In this document: piece after piece, positions 45,004 to 53,738 of the stretch
Layout: every line of letters begins with the position of its first letter
Numbering within the stretch: the stretch's first letter is position 1
Assembly: GCA_030148775.1 (NCBI GenBank)
Contig: JASBST010000089.1
Coordinates: forward strand, 1-64,000
Length of the DNA stretch: 64,000 nt
Source of the DNA: Thiogranum sp.
Lineage (GTDB): Bacteria > Pseudomonadota > Gammaproteobacteria > DSM-19610
Direction: 5' to 3'
The notes under the pieces: generated by a model
What the model saw: the letters and a program-made list of their open reading frames with translations, nothing else
Databases searched by the model: none
What the model was told of the DNA's origin: nothing
Translations under genes and position numbers: made by a program

Positions 45004-46072
45004 CCCGCCCCAGCCCCAATGGGTCCGACGGGTCGACATCCGCCATGAACGGGATGCGCCGGTCGTTGTTGGTCACCTGATAGACGGCGCCCATCCAGTT
45101 GCCCACCACCGCCTCGGCGGTGTCGTGCCAGGTGTTGTCCAGCCGCGAGGCCACCAGCCCCTCGGGAAATTCCGGCAGGGCCTGACCGGCCGCGCGCGCG
45201 GCCTCCAGCCGCAGACGATATTCGAGCAAAACCGCCTGTTCATGCGTACGCAGATAATTGTGCGGAAACGGCGGATAGTGCGCTCGTTCGCCACTGGCGT
45301 ACAACGCCACCTCGCGCTTGTATTCCTTGAGCAGCGATATGGTGTCGTATTCGGGGTGTCCCTGGAAGAACACCGCGCGCAGACCGTCGGCGCTGGTGGC
45401 CAGGTGGACGCCGATTTCGGCGCTTTCGACCAGCACGCGCAAACCGGCGTCGGCGAACTGCCGGCGTGTGATTTCGTTCCAGCGCGAATGCGGCACGTCG
45501 AAACGGGTGTTGACGTCGTTGACCAACGGGTGGCTTTTGTCCACCACGCGGTGCGGATACACCCCCCAGATTTTCTCCGGGCGGGCGATGCGCTTACGAC
45601 CGTATTTGAATTGCAGTACGGCGTGCGTGGCCAGACAGGAGCACAAGGTAGAGGTCACGTGCTCCATCGCCCAGTCCACGACCTTGCGCAGCGGTTCCCA
45701 GAACGGCTGCTCGATCAGCTCCGAGCCGACAACGTTGGCGCCGGTGACGATAAGCGCATCCAGGCCCTCGTCCATGACCTTCGCCACCGGTTCGTAGTAG
45801 CGTTCGACATAGGCCTGGGCCTCGCTGCCGCGTTCCGGTTCCGGCAGGGTGAAGGGGTGCACGTAGAATTGCGCGATCGGGTTGCTCTCGCCGATCAAAC
45901 GGAAAAACTGCCGTTCGGTGGCCTCGAGCGCCGCGTCCGGCATCATGTTCAGCAGCCCGACGTGCAGCTCGCGAATATCCTGCTGCGCCGCCCGATGTGC
46001 CGGCAACACGCGAATCCCCTCGCTGCGCAGGCGTTCGAAGGCGGGCAGATTATTATGAGCGACCAGCGGCAT
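44984..46072 (-). CDS. metA: MetA-family homoserine O-acyltransferase
   Basis: MetA activates homoserine for methionine synthesis. The 362-residue protein aligns with E. coli MetA at the nucleophile (C146 in TLCSCLATHA) and the catalytic H239 and E241 (FFQGHPEYD). It is about 50 residues longer, mostly at the C-terminus. The position that separates succinyl (Gly) from acetyl (Glu) enzymes, in the TGAP(L/V)(G/E) turn, reads TGANVV here, so the acyl donor cannot be predicted by that rule. Confidence 0.88.
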   Translation of the reverse strand: MPLVAHNNLPAFERLRSEGIRVLPAHRAAQQDIRELHVGLLNMMPDAALEATERQFFRLIGESNPIAQFYVHPFTLPEPERGSEAQAYVERYYEPVAKVMDEGLDALIVTGANVVGSELIEQPFWEPLRKVVDWAMEHVTSTLCSCLATHAVLQFKYGRKRIARPEKIWGVYPHRVVDKSHPLVNDVNTRFDVPHSRWNEITRRQFADAGLRVLVESAEIGVHLATSADGLRAVFFQGHPEYDTISLLKEYKREVALYASGERAHYPPFPHNYLRTHEQAVLLEYRLRLEAARAAGQALPEFPEGLVASRLDNTWHDTAEAVVGNWMGAVYQVTNNDRRIPFMADVDPSDPLGLGRAPARGG

Positions 46073-46092
46073 TGCGATTCCTCATCGGGCCC

Positions 46093-46944
46093 TCAGGCGT
46101 GCGAACGCGCGATCGCCTGTTCCAGCAACTGGAGAAAATCGGCCTCGTCGCGCACCGCGGCAACCTCTTTCGAAGTCACCGTGTAACCGTGCGGACCGGC
46201 GATCGCTTCGTAACGCGGCAGACGCGAGCGGAACAGGCGCGGAAACACCCAGCGCGTAAACGCATCCGGATCCATTTCCGCGGCGTAGCCCAGATCATTC
46301 TCCTGCAGATAGACGCTCAACTGTTCGCGCAGAAAATCGGTACGGTAGTAAAGCGGTTTGGGATCGCTTTGGGCGCGCTCGATCAGCTTCTCCTCCTCCT
46401 CGCGGTCGGTCACTTTGATGTACAGGATCAAGGTATGCTGCACCAGCAGATCGATCACCGACGGTTCTTCCAGCTCGCACAGGCTGCCACCCACATCATT
46501 GACGAAATGCTGATACCCGTATATCTCCTTGGCCTTGCGGATGAACTCGGGGACATCGCGCATGGCGGCGATCTCGGCCTCCCGGTACTGCGCCTGACGC
46601 CGGGTGAATTCCTCCAGCCCGACGCCGCCCAACTCCGGATTCCCCAGCTTGCCGACAAAACTCAGCACCGGCCCCAGATCGTCGACCTTGATATTGTTGC
46701 GGATATAGATCCAATCGCGTCTGAGCAGATCGCGCAAAAACGGTGTCTGCATCGCCTGTTGCTTGATCAGGTCAAGTATAGGCTCGTCCAGGTAGCGCGT
46801 ACCGATACGGTAATCGCCGGAGTAGTGAAACCAGTGATGCCCGCACAACAGCGTCGACAGATGTGTCTTACCAACGCCGGACATTCCCAGCAGGGTGACA
46901 TTCTTGTTTTTCCAGGCACGAAATTCTTCGACGCTGAATTTCAC
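46093..46944 (-). CDS. P-loop ATPase of unknown function
   Basis: The 283-residue protein has a Walker A motif GMSGVGKT near residues 20-27 and otherwise an all-alpha/beta soluble sequence with no membrane segment. The family resembles conserved gammaproteobacterial ATPases of unknown role; no substrate can be named. It lies 20 bases upstream of metA in the same direction, so they may share a transcript. Confidence 0.65.
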   Translation of the reverse strand: MKFSVEEFRAWKNKNVTLLGMSGVGKTHLSTLLCGHHWFHYSGDYRIGTRYLDEPILDLIKQQAMQTPFLRDLLRRDWIYIRNNIKVDDLGPVLSFVGKLGNPELGGVGLEEFTRRQAQYREAEIAAMRDVPEFIRKAKEIYGYQHFVNDVGGSLCELEEPSVIDLLVQHTLILYIKVTDREEEEKLIERAQSDPKPLYYRTDFLREQLSVYLQENDLGYAAEMDPDAFTRWVFPRLFRSRLPRYEAIAGPHGYTVTSKEVAAVRDEADFLQLLEQAIARSHA

Positions 46945-47120
46945 GGCAGGCGCTCCGGGCAGTTTAAAAGCGTTTGATTATGCAGGATATAATAATCCGC
47001 TGGAACCCGTCGCGGGCAAAATAACCGGCGCCGGACGGCTGGACCACTCTTTTAGCCCCCGCCGGTTTGCGGTATGGTGCTGCCCTTCCCGATTCAACCC
47101 TTTGTCGCACCGAGGTCGTT

Positions 47121-47603
47121 ATGGAAATAGCAGCACGCAAAGTCGTTACACTCAATTACACCCTGAAAGACAGCAGTGGCACCGTGATCGACCAGTCGAA
47201 CGACGGCAGCTTCGCCTATTTGCACGGCGCCAACAACATCATTCCTGGCCTGGAAAACGCGCTCACGGGTAAATCCGCCGGCGACGCGCTGAACGTTTCG
47301 GTCGAGCCGTCTGAGGGTTACGGCGAACGCGATCCGGCCAAAACCCAGTCGGTACCGCGCGATATGTTTCCCCAGGATGCGGAAATCGAAGTCGGTATGC
47401 AATTCCATGCCCAAGGGCCCAACGGCGAGACGCTGGTAGTCACCGTCACCGGCGTGGAAGGCGACAGCGTGACAGTCGACGGTAATCACCCCCTGGCTGG
47501 CGAACAGCTGAATTTCGCCGTGGAAGTCATGGAAGTGCGCGACGCCTCGCAAGAGGAGCTGGACCACGGCCATGTCCACGGCCCGGGTGGACACGATCAC
47601 TGA
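47121..47603 (+). CDS. slyD: SlyD-like FKBP-type peptidyl-prolyl isomerase
   Basis: The 160-residue chaperone/isomerase has the FKBP halves (LNYTLKDSSGTVIDQS, HGANNIIPGLENAL, then AVEVMEVRDAS) split by the IF chaperone insert (PSEGYGERDP through NGETLVVTVTG), and a short histidine-rich tail (HGHVHGPGGHDH) for nickel or other metal binding. The ATG at 47121 is preferred to a frame extending 54 bases upstream. A terminator follows. Confidence 0.93.
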   Translation: MEIAARKVVTLNYTLKDSSGTVIDQSNDGSFAYLHGANNIIPGLENALTGKSAGDALNVSVEPSEGYGERDPAKTQSVPRDMFPQDAEIEVGMQFHAQGPNGETLVVTVTGVEGDSVTVDGNHPLAGEQLNFAVEVMEVRDASQEELDHGHVHGPGGHDH

Positions 47604-47612
47604 GCGACGGCA

Positions 47613-47646
47613 CGCCAGCGGTCCCGCGGACTCCGTGGCGGTTTTT
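47613..47646 (+). terminator. Rho-independent terminator of slyD
   Basis: An 8-bp stem with a one-base bulge (47613-47621 with 47633-47640) is followed by GTTTTT. It lies 10 bases after the slyD stop and just before the end of the convergent transporter gene. Confidence 0.7.
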
Positions 47647-47648
47647 CC

Positions 47649-49001
47649 TCATTCCCTGGCCAACGCCGCCGGAACACCGTCCTGAAGACAGGTCTGCGCG
47701 CGATACCAACGCGCGAGCAGACTGCACAGGACGGCAGCGAGAAACATCAATCCGGTAAAGAAGAGATAATAGTCCACCCCCGCGAGACGCTGGCCGTCGC
47801 CGCCCTCGATAATGAAATTGACCGCGCTGGTGAACAAATTGCCCGCCGCGATGGACAGCATGAAAAACGCCATCACAAAAGACTTCATCGCACGCGGCGC
47901 CTGGGTGTAGGAAAACTCCAGACAGGTGACCGAAACCATCACTTCGGCGGCGGTCAGCAACAGGTAAGCCAGCATCTGCCAGCCGATCGACGGCGAAAAA
48001 CCCCGATCGATCTGCAACTGGATTCCGCTCGAGACCGCGAACGCCGCCACCGCGACGAACATTCCCAACGCGATCTTGCGCAATTCGGTCAGCCGCCAGA
48101 CGCGCTCCAGCGCGGGATAGATCCCATAAGCGAACAACGGAATCAGCAACATCACCAGCAGTGGATTGAGCGCCTGCAACTGCGCCGGAAGAATCTCCAG
48201 CCCGAACACGGAACGGTCCATGTGCCGGGCCTGGAGAACCCAGGCCGAACCAGTCTGGTCGAATAACGACCAGAATACCGCCACACACAGATAAACCGCT
48301 CCCAGACGCGAAAGCACGCGCAGCCCCTCGGCGCCGCACAGCTGGCGCAGAAAGCGCCCGCCGGCCGGCGGGACATGCACAAACCGGTAGCGCCCGGCGT
48401 AAAAAATCAGGGTCGCCACCCCCATCAGCAGGCCCGGTAGCGCGAACGCCACCGCGGCGCCGTGGGCGCGCATCAACCAGGGCGTGAGCAGCATGGACAC
48501 GAACGCGCCCAGATTGACGGCAAAATAAAACCAGCCGAATGCCTGCGGCAACAAATGACGGTTGCCCGCGCCAAACTGATCTCCCAGATGTGCGGAAACG
48601 CACGGTTTGATGCCGCCTGAACCCACTGCGATCAATCCCAGGCCCAATGCCAGGCCCAGGCGGGTGTGGTCGACCGCCAGCGCCAGGTGACCGACGCTGT
48701 AAACCAGCGATAGCAGAATGATGGTGCGGTATTTTCCCAACAGACCGTCGGCGAGCAGCGCGCCCAGCAGCGGCATGAAATACACCGCCGAGATGAACAA
48801 ATGATACCAGCCGCGCGCCTCGGCCTCGTTCATGGGAGCCGCGCTGCCTTGCGCGTCCAGCAGATACTGCGTCATGAAGACTACAAGGATGGCGCGCATG
48901 CCGTAGAAGCTGAAACGCTCAGCCGCTTCATTGGCGATAATATAGGGAATTCCCGTAGGTAGGCGCGAAGACGGCGCGGGAACTTGGCGATAGCCGGACA
49001 T
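47649..49001 (-). CDS. POT-family proton-coupled peptide transporter
   Basis: The 450-residue protein has 12-14 hydrophobic segments and the POT/PTR2 signatures: the ExxERFxYYG-type motif NEAAERFSFYGMRA, GGIKPCVSAHLGDQF, and FYFAVNLGAF. It should import di- or tripeptides with protons. The ATG at 49001 starts just before the first helix; a longer frame to 49076 adds an unlikely leader. Substrate range is not predictable from sequence. Confidence 0.88.
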   Translation of the reverse strand: MSGYRQVPAPSSRLPTGIPYIIANEAAERFSFYGMRAILVVFMTQYLLDAQGSAAPMNEAEARGWYHLFISAVYFMPLLGALLADGLLGKYRTIILLSLVYSVGHLALAVDHTRLGLALGLGLIAVGSGGIKPCVSAHLGDQFGAGNRHLLPQAFGWFYFAVNLGAFVSMLLTPWLMRAHGAAVAFALPGLLMGVATLIFYAGRYRFVHVPPAGGRFLRQLCGAEGLRVLSRLGAVYLCVAVFWSLFDQTGSAWVLQARHMDRSVFGLEILPAQLQALNPLLVMLLIPLFAYGIYPALERVWRLTELRKIALGMFVAVAAFAVSSGIQLQIDRGFSPSIGWQMLAYLLLTAAEVMVSVTCLEFSYTQAPRAMKSFVMAFFMLSIAAGNLFTSAVNFIIEGGDGQRLAGVDYYLFFTGLMFLAAVLCSLLARWYRAQTCLQDGVPAALARE

Positions 49002-49193
49002 ACCGGCATGATATGCAAATTGCAGGCCGTGGACTAGAAACGTGCGCCCGCCGACGGCCCGTCCCGGCGGCGACACCTATCAAATGACACCAACGCCTGC
49101 TCGCGCTTGCGCTACACTGAAACTGAGAACTAACGGACCCTGCCGCTGTCTACCGAGTCAGTGGCATTCGTACCACGCTAGCGGAAGCCTCTT

Positions 49194-49508
49194 ATGTCAG
49201 AAAGTGCGCGTTTTTACGTCGGTCAGCTGGTCCACCATGTCAAATTCGACTATCGCGGTGTGATCGTCGATGTCGACGCCGATTTTCAGGGCACCGAAGA
49301 CTGGTACCAGCAGGTTGCGCGCAGCCGTCCGCCCAAGGATCGTCCCTGGTATCACGTGCTGGTGGACAATTCGGACAACATCACGTACGTGGCGGAGCGC
49401 AATCTGGTGGCGGACGACTCGCAGATGCCGGTCAACCATCCGTATATCGAGCAGGTATTCGGCAGCTTCAGCAACGGCGCCTACCAGCGCCGCGAGCGGA
49501 TGAATTGA
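49194..49508 (+). CDS. hspQ: Heat shock protein HspQ
   Basis: The 104-residue protein matches HspQ/YccV (hemimethylated-DNA-binding domain family): FYVGQLVHHVKFDYRGVIVDVD, DWYQQVARSRPPKDRPWYHVLVD and YVAERNLV. In E. coli HspQ helps degrade or regulate client proteins with Lon. No clear sigma-32 promoter was found; TTGCGC near 49106 with TAACGG about 18 bases later is a weak sigma-70 candidate. Confidence 0.9.
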   Translation: MSESARFYVGQLVHHVKFDYRGVIVDVDADFQGTEDWYQQVARSRPPKDRPWYHVLVDNSDNITYVAERNLVADDSQMPVNHPYIEQVFGSFSNGAYQRRERMN

Positions 49509-49529
49509 AACCGGGGCCGGCGGAGACGC

Positions 49530-50036
49530 TCAGTCGCCGATAAAATCCAGCCGCTCCTGCACCTGATCAAGGCCGGCGCGAGCACAGGCCTCGTCCTTAT
49601 CGCCTCCAGGCGCGCCACTGACACCGACGGCCCCCAGTAACGCGCCCGCGGCGCGTATCGGCAGTGCGCCGGCCAGGACCAGAATGCCGTCGATCTCGTT
49701 CATCTCCGGCACGATATCGGCCCGATTGGCACGAAACTCGGCCGAACTCACGCCGGCAAGCACCACCGCGCCGGCCTTGGCCTCGGCAATATCAATCGTG
49801 TGTCGACTGGCGTACACGTGTCGCATCACCACTTGTGGCGCACCGCCGCGATCGACCACCACGGCGCTCACCGAATAACCGGACTTGGCGCAGGCGTCCA
49901 TGGCGGCGCGTGCTATGTCGGCGGCCAGGGGCAGCGTCATCAGCCGCGTCTGGACGGTATCGTTGGCGCCTACCGGCGGCCCGCCGGCAAGCAGAACCAG
50001 TGTGAACAAGCTTTTAAGACCAGGTTTCAACGTCAT
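49530..50036 (-). CDS. Exported GlcG/HbpS-family heme-binding-like protein
   Basis: The 168-residue product has a signal peptide (about 1-24) and a GlcG/HbpS domain (LPLAADIARAAMDACAKSGYSVSAVVVDRGG through GALLGAVGVSGAPGG, cited by location). Family members bind heme or act in glycolate or cobalamin-linked systems, so the role is open. Its start overlaps the end of the GIY-YIG gene by 23 bases; the ATG at 50036 gives the clean signal peptide. Confidence 0.82.
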   Translation of the reverse strand: MTLKPGLKSLFTLVLLAGGPPVGANDTVQTRLMTLPLAADIARAAMDACAKSGYSVSAVVVDRGGAPQVVMRHVYASRHTIDIAEAKAGAVVLAGVSSAEFRANRADIVPEMNEIDGILVLAGALPIRAAGALLGAVGVSGAPGGDKDEACARAGLDQVQERLDFIGD

Positions 50037-50319
50037 GTGCCACCTCCAGGCAAGCGGCCGCATGCAGGCCGTTGTCGGCTGAACAGATCAGTCGTTCTTT
50101 TTCCACCCGTTGCAGTTTCTTGATCTCGGCTTCACGTCGGCTGGCACTGCTGCGGTCGTGCCCCGCCTCCAGATAGACCACTGCCAGCGGGCGACGGCCG
50201 CGAAAATACTTGGCGCCGCGCGGTCCGCCGTGTTGGCGCCAGCGACGAACGACATCACAAGTGATACCGGTATAAAGGCTGTCGTCGCTGCAGCGGATCA
50301 TATACACCTGCCAGTTCAT
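50014..50319 (-). CDS. GIY-YIG domain protein (UPF0213-like)
   Basis: The 101-residue protein starts with the GIY-YIG nuclease core (VYMIRCSDDSLYTGIT, then RWRQHGGPRGAKYFRGRRP) and ends with the REAEIKKLQRVEKERLI helix of the small YhbQ/UPF0213 group. Possible structure-specific DNA nuclease; activity unproven. It overlaps the SprT-like gene upstream by one base and the GlcG-like gene downstream by 23 bases. Confidence 0.82.
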   Translation of the reverse strand: MNWQVYMIRCSDDSLYTGITCDVVRRWRQHGGPRGAKYFRGRRPLAVVYLEAGHDRSSASRREAEIKKLQRVEKERLICSADNGLHAAACLEVAHDVETWS

Positions 50320-50843
50320 CACGCCGCCACCAGTTCACCGCCGCAGTGACGACAGTGATAGCGGGCACGTCCTGCGACCACGCGGTTGTGCCTGCAGCTG
50401 GAGAGCCGATGACGGCGGCAGATACAACGATAGTCGAAACGTCGCTGCCGCCGTAGCGGCAGCCCCGACAGATCGAAACGGCCGCTGGCGCGCGCCTCGA
50501 CACCCAGCGCCTGCATCACCGCACGCCATTGCGTTCCGTGCGGCCGTACATGGCGGATGCCGTAAAGACGGTCGGTAATATAGTGGGCCACTTCGTGCGG
50601 CACGGTGGTATGCAGGCCCTGCTCGAAGTCGAGCGCGAAAATGAAGGGATTGTAGCGGATGACAGCGCGACCGGCAGCCACCCGGTACATCCCCGCGGCA
50701 CGTCCGGTAAGGTCGAACAACACCGGGATCGGTCGATGGCCCAGTCGAAACAGGCGCTCGGCCCGTTGCAGGCAGCGCAGCGTTTCGTCACAGACCCGGT
50801 GCTGCTGCTGAGCGTCTATCGCTGGGACTGTTAAGCTGTTCAT
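50319..50843 (-). CDS. SprT-like zinc metalloprotease domain protein
   Basis: The 174-residue protein has the HExxH motif in TVPHEVAHYITD, a third-ligand histidine in RPHGTQWRAVM, and a C-terminal zinc-ribbon-like part (YRCICRRHRLSSCRH, YHCRHCGG). This matches SprT/Spartan-family proteins, linked in eukaryotes to DNA-protein crosslink repair. The ATG at 50843 gives the compact form; a longer frame runs to 50924. It is co-directional with the GIY-YIG gene, an association that hints at DNA repair. Confidence 0.85.
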   Translation of the reverse strand: MNSLTVPAIDAQQQHRVCDETLRCLQRAERLFRLGHRPIPVLFDLTGRAAGMYRVAAGRAVIRYNPFIFALDFEQGLHTTVPHEVAHYITDRLYGIRHVRPHGTQWRAVMQALGVEARASGRFDLSGLPLRRQRRFDYRCICRRHRLSSCRHNRVVAGRARYHCRHCGGELVAA

Positions 50844-50949
50844 GCGCGATGCTGTTCTCGGTCGCGCCGCGACGGCGTCGGCCGTAGTGTAACAACAATC
50901 CGGCGCCGGGCGCATCCGTAGCACACCTGACGGCCTTGTATTACAGATT

Positions 50950-51453
50950 ATGGCACGCCACCGCGAACCCTCACCAAGACCCTCACCCTATATCACGCGC
51001 GCCGGCTTCGCGGCCCTGCAGCGCGAACTCGACGCCATCTGGAAGCGTCGCGGCGGCGTGACGCGGGCGCTCAGCGCCGCCGCGGCGGAAGGCGATCGCT
51101 CGGAAAACGCGGAATACATTTATCGGAAGAAGGAGCTGCGCGAAATCGACCGGCGGATTCGCTATCTGCAGAAACGCCTGCCAGAACTGAAAGTGGTGGA
51201 TACGCCGCCGACCAATTCCGCTCAGGTGTTTTTCGGCGCCAGCGTCACGCTCGAGAGCGACCAGGGGAGCAGCCACCGTTACCGTATCGTCGGCGCGGAT
51301 GAATTCGATCCGGCGAAGGGCTGGATCAGTGTCGACTCGCCGATGGCGCGGGCGCTGCTGAAGAAAACGGTCGACGACGAGGTGGCGGTCCACAGCGGCG
51401 ACGCCACCCGCTACTACGTGATCGTGCGCATCGACTACGGCGACGCGGACTGA
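50950..51453 (+). CDS. greB: Transcript cleavage factor GreB
   Basis: GreB rescues backtracked RNA polymerase by stimulating transcript cleavage. The 167-residue protein has the N-terminal coiled-coil with its acidic tip (GDRSENAEYIYRKKELREIDRRI, by location) and the FKBP-like C-terminal domain (VFFGASVTLE, DEFDPAKGWISVDSPMARALL). The EYIYRKK sequence fits GreB rather than GreA. It converges with ccmI ten bases away. Confidence 0.93.
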   Translation: MARHREPSPRPSPYITRAGFAALQRELDAIWKRRGGVTRALSAAAAEGDRSENAEYIYRKKELREIDRRIRYLQKRLPELKVVDTPPTNSAQVFFGASVTLESDQGSSHRYRIVGADEFDPAKGWISVDSPMARALLKKTVDDEVAVHSGDATRYYVIVRIDYGDAD

Positions 51454-51463
51454 GCGACCCTGC

Positions 51464-52714
51464 TCAGGGAACCACTTTGTCGATGGTGATGCTGGCGTTG
51501 CCGTCGTGGGTATCGACCGGTGAGACGCTGCCCTGCAGATCGCCGCTCGCGGGCATCGCCTGCCCGGAGCGCGACACCCGCGCGCCGACCGTCACCTGCG
51601 GGAACTTCGACAACGTCATGGTGGGCGCCATGGCCTGAGAATCGTCCAGCGTCACGGTCAGCGGCAGATCGGCGACCCGCTTACGCACAATCGCAAGCGG
51701 CATACGCGGTCCCTGTACCGCGCGGGCGTAGATGAACAGGGTATCGTCCGGCGAAACCTTGCCACGCAGCGCTTCGTCCAGCGCAACCTTGACCTGGATA
51801 TGCCCGCTGCCGGCGACCGGCGCGCCGCCCGCTGCCGGCGGCGTGGCCGGTGTTTCATCGGTCGCTGACTGCCCAAGCCGGCCTTGGGCGATGGTGATCT
51901 GGCGCTGGATACTCACCGCATTCTCATCGCCGGGCGGCAACGCCGCCAGCACCGTCTGCCAATCCTTGATCGCACCCGGCACATCGTCGTGGCGGTAGCG
52001 CCAGTGACCGCGCAGCCACAGGGACTTGAGATGACGGGGGTCCACCGTCAGCGCCCGCTGCAACAACTCGCCGACCTGGTCGGTAAAGGCGCCGTTGCCG
52101 GCCGCCACCAGCGCATCGGCGTAATCGCTGAGCAGATCCGGATTCTGCGGCTCCAGCTCCACGGCATGACGGTAGGCCTTTACCGAATCCTGATACCGGC
52201 TCAGCGCCGCGTAGGTCCGTCCCAGCAAAGCCCAGCCGTCCACATTGCCCGGTTCACGCCGCATATGTTCGGCCAGCTTCTCGACCATCGCGTCCAGCGC
52301 CTGCGGATCGTTACCGGCGGCGCGCAGCGCCGCTTTACCGGCGGCGATCCGCTCCAGCGTCGGTTCGGCGCCCAGGCGTTGATAGATGAGCACCGAAAGC
52401 GCCGGCACCACTAGCAACAACAGCGCGGCCATCCAGCGGCCGCCGGGTCTGACGCGCGCCGGCGCCGCCGGCGCCTTTTCCACGTCTTCGAGCAGGCTGC
52501 GCTCCAGATCGTGACGGGCCGCCGCGTAAGCGGCCTGGTCCAGTCGACCGGCCTCGAGATCCGCGTGCAGTTCCTCGAGTTGATCCTTGATCACCTGTAC
52601 GTTGAGCGCGTCGCGCTGTACGCCAGCGGCGCGCGGCGAACGCAATAGCGGCGGTAGAATAAACGCCAGCGCCACCAGCGTGAGCACACCGGCCAGAATC
52701 CAGAACAATGTCAT
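51464..52714 (-). CDS. ccmI: Cytochrome c maturation protein CcmI
   Basis: CcmI holds apocytochrome c for heme ligation with CcmF and CcmH. The 416-residue protein has two membrane segments (about 3-22 and 95-113), a coiled-coil loop between them, TPR repeats (about 145-265, GRTYAALSRYQDSVKAYRHAVELEP) and a C-terminal periplasmic beta domain. Last gene of the ccm operon; it overlaps ccmH by four bases. Confidence 0.92.
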   Translation of the reverse strand: MTLFWILAGVLTLVALAFILPPLLRSPRAAGVQRDALNVQVIKDQLEELHADLEAGRLDQAAYAAARHDLERSLLEDVEKAPAAPARVRPGGRWMAALLLLVVPALSVLIYQRLGAEPTLERIAAGKAALRAAGNDPQALDAMVEKLAEHMRREPGNVDGWALLGRTYAALSRYQDSVKAYRHAVELEPQNPDLLSDYADALVAAGNGAFTDQVGELLQRALTVDPRHLKSLWLRGHWRYRHDDVPGAIKDWQTVLAALPPGDENAVSIQRQITIAQGRLGQSATDETPATPPAAGGAPVAGSGHIQVKVALDEALRGKVSPDDTLFIYARAVQGPRMPLAIVRKRVADLPLTVTLDDSQAMAPTMTLSKFPQVTVGARVSRSGQAMPASGDLQGSVSPVDTHDGNASITIDKVVP

Positions 52715-53193
52715 ACCTCTTTGTCCTCCGGCCGGGGCTTGTCGGCCAGCAGCGCGTCGATGCGCGCCTGTTCCTCGGGGGAGAACTTATCCGCTTCCCG
52801 TGCCAGCCGCCCCCGCTGGCGGATGTTGCGCGCCAATAACAGCAAACCGATCCCCAACAGGAAAAAAGGGCCGTACCAGAGCAGATAAGTGGAAGGTTTG
52901 AGCGGCGGCTTGTAGAGCACGAAATCGCCATAGCGCTGCACCAGGAAATCGATGATCTGCTGGTCGCTCTCGCCCTGCTGCATGTGCTCGTAAACCTCGA
53001 CGCGCAGATCGTGCGCCAGGTCCGCGTCGGAATCGGCCAGCGACTGGTTCTGACAGACCAGACAACGCAGCTGAGCGATCAGCGCCATATAGCGTTGCTC
53101 GGGGACCTGGGCGTTGAAGTCGAACATTTCCACACCGGCCAGCGCCGGAATCAGCTGCAGGCACAGGCAGCCGGCAAGTATCACACGTGGCAT
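52711..53193 (-). CDS. ccmH: Cytochrome c maturation protein CcmH
   Basis: CcmH reduces the cysteine pair of apocytochrome c. The 160-residue protein has a signal peptide, the thiol pair C44-L-V-C47 (LRCLVCQNQSLADSDADLAHDLR by location) and a C-terminal membrane anchor (STYLLWYGPFFLLGIGLLLL). The ATG at 53193 sits three bases after the ccmG stop; a GTG at 53199 would overlap the ribosome-binding site. Confidence 0.93.
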   Translation of the reverse strand: MPRVILAGCLCLQLIPALAGVEMFDFNAQVPEQRYMALIAQLRCLVCQNQSLADSDADLAHDLRVEVYEHMQQGESDQQIIDFLVQRYGDFVLYKPPLKPSTYLLWYGPFFLLGIGLLLLARNIRQRGRLAREADKFSPEEQARIDALLADKPRPEDKEV

Positions 53194-53195
53194 TT

Positions 53196-53738
53196 TCACC
53201 CCTGTTCGGCCTTCAACTGCTGCACCAACGGCAGTAACTCGCGCTGCACGATATCGCGGGTAAGCGGCCCGGTGAACTTGTGCCGGATCACTCCACGCTT
53301 ATCGATCAGAAACGTCTCCGGCGTGCCGTAAACACCCCAATTGATACCCACCCGGCCGTCGGCGTCGAACGCGTTGACGTGGTAGGGATCGCCAAACTGC
53401 TGCAACCAGTTCAGCGCCAACGGCCGTTCGTCCTTGTAATTGAGGCCGTAGATCGGCACCGCGCCGGTGGCGGCCAGTTGCATCAGCACCGAATGTTCCG
53501 CGCGACAGGACACGCACCAGGTCGCCCAGACGTTCAACAACGACACCTTGCCCGAGAAATCGGCGTTGCTGACAGTCGCCTGCGGGTTTTCCAGTTGCGG
53601 CAGACTGAAGCTGGGCGCGGGTTTTCCAACCAGCGGCGAGGGTACGAAACGCGGGTCGATGCTCAAGCCGCGATAGAGCAACGCGGCCATGGCGAGAAAC
53701 AGCGCCAAGGGCAGCAGATAACGCAGAAAACGCGGCAT
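53196..53738 (-). CDS. ccmG: Thiol:disulfide interchange protein CcmG (DsbE)
   Basis: The 180-residue membrane-anchored thioredoxin has an N-terminal transmembrane segment (about 6-22), the active site C75-V-S-C78 (NVWATWCVSCRAEH) and the FLIDKRGVIRHKFTG strand of the fold. It keeps CcmH or apocytochrome c reduced in the periplasm. Its start shares one base with the ccmF stop. Confidence 0.93.
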   Translation of the reverse strand: MPRFLRYLLPLALFLAMAALLYRGLSIDPRFVPSPLVGKPAPSFSLPQLENPQATVSNADFSGKVSLLNVWATWCVSCRAEHSVLMQLAATGAVPIYGLNYKDERPLALNWLQQFGDPYHVNAFDADGRVGINWGVYGTPETFLIDKRGVIRHKFTGPLTRDIVQRELLPLVQQLKAEQG

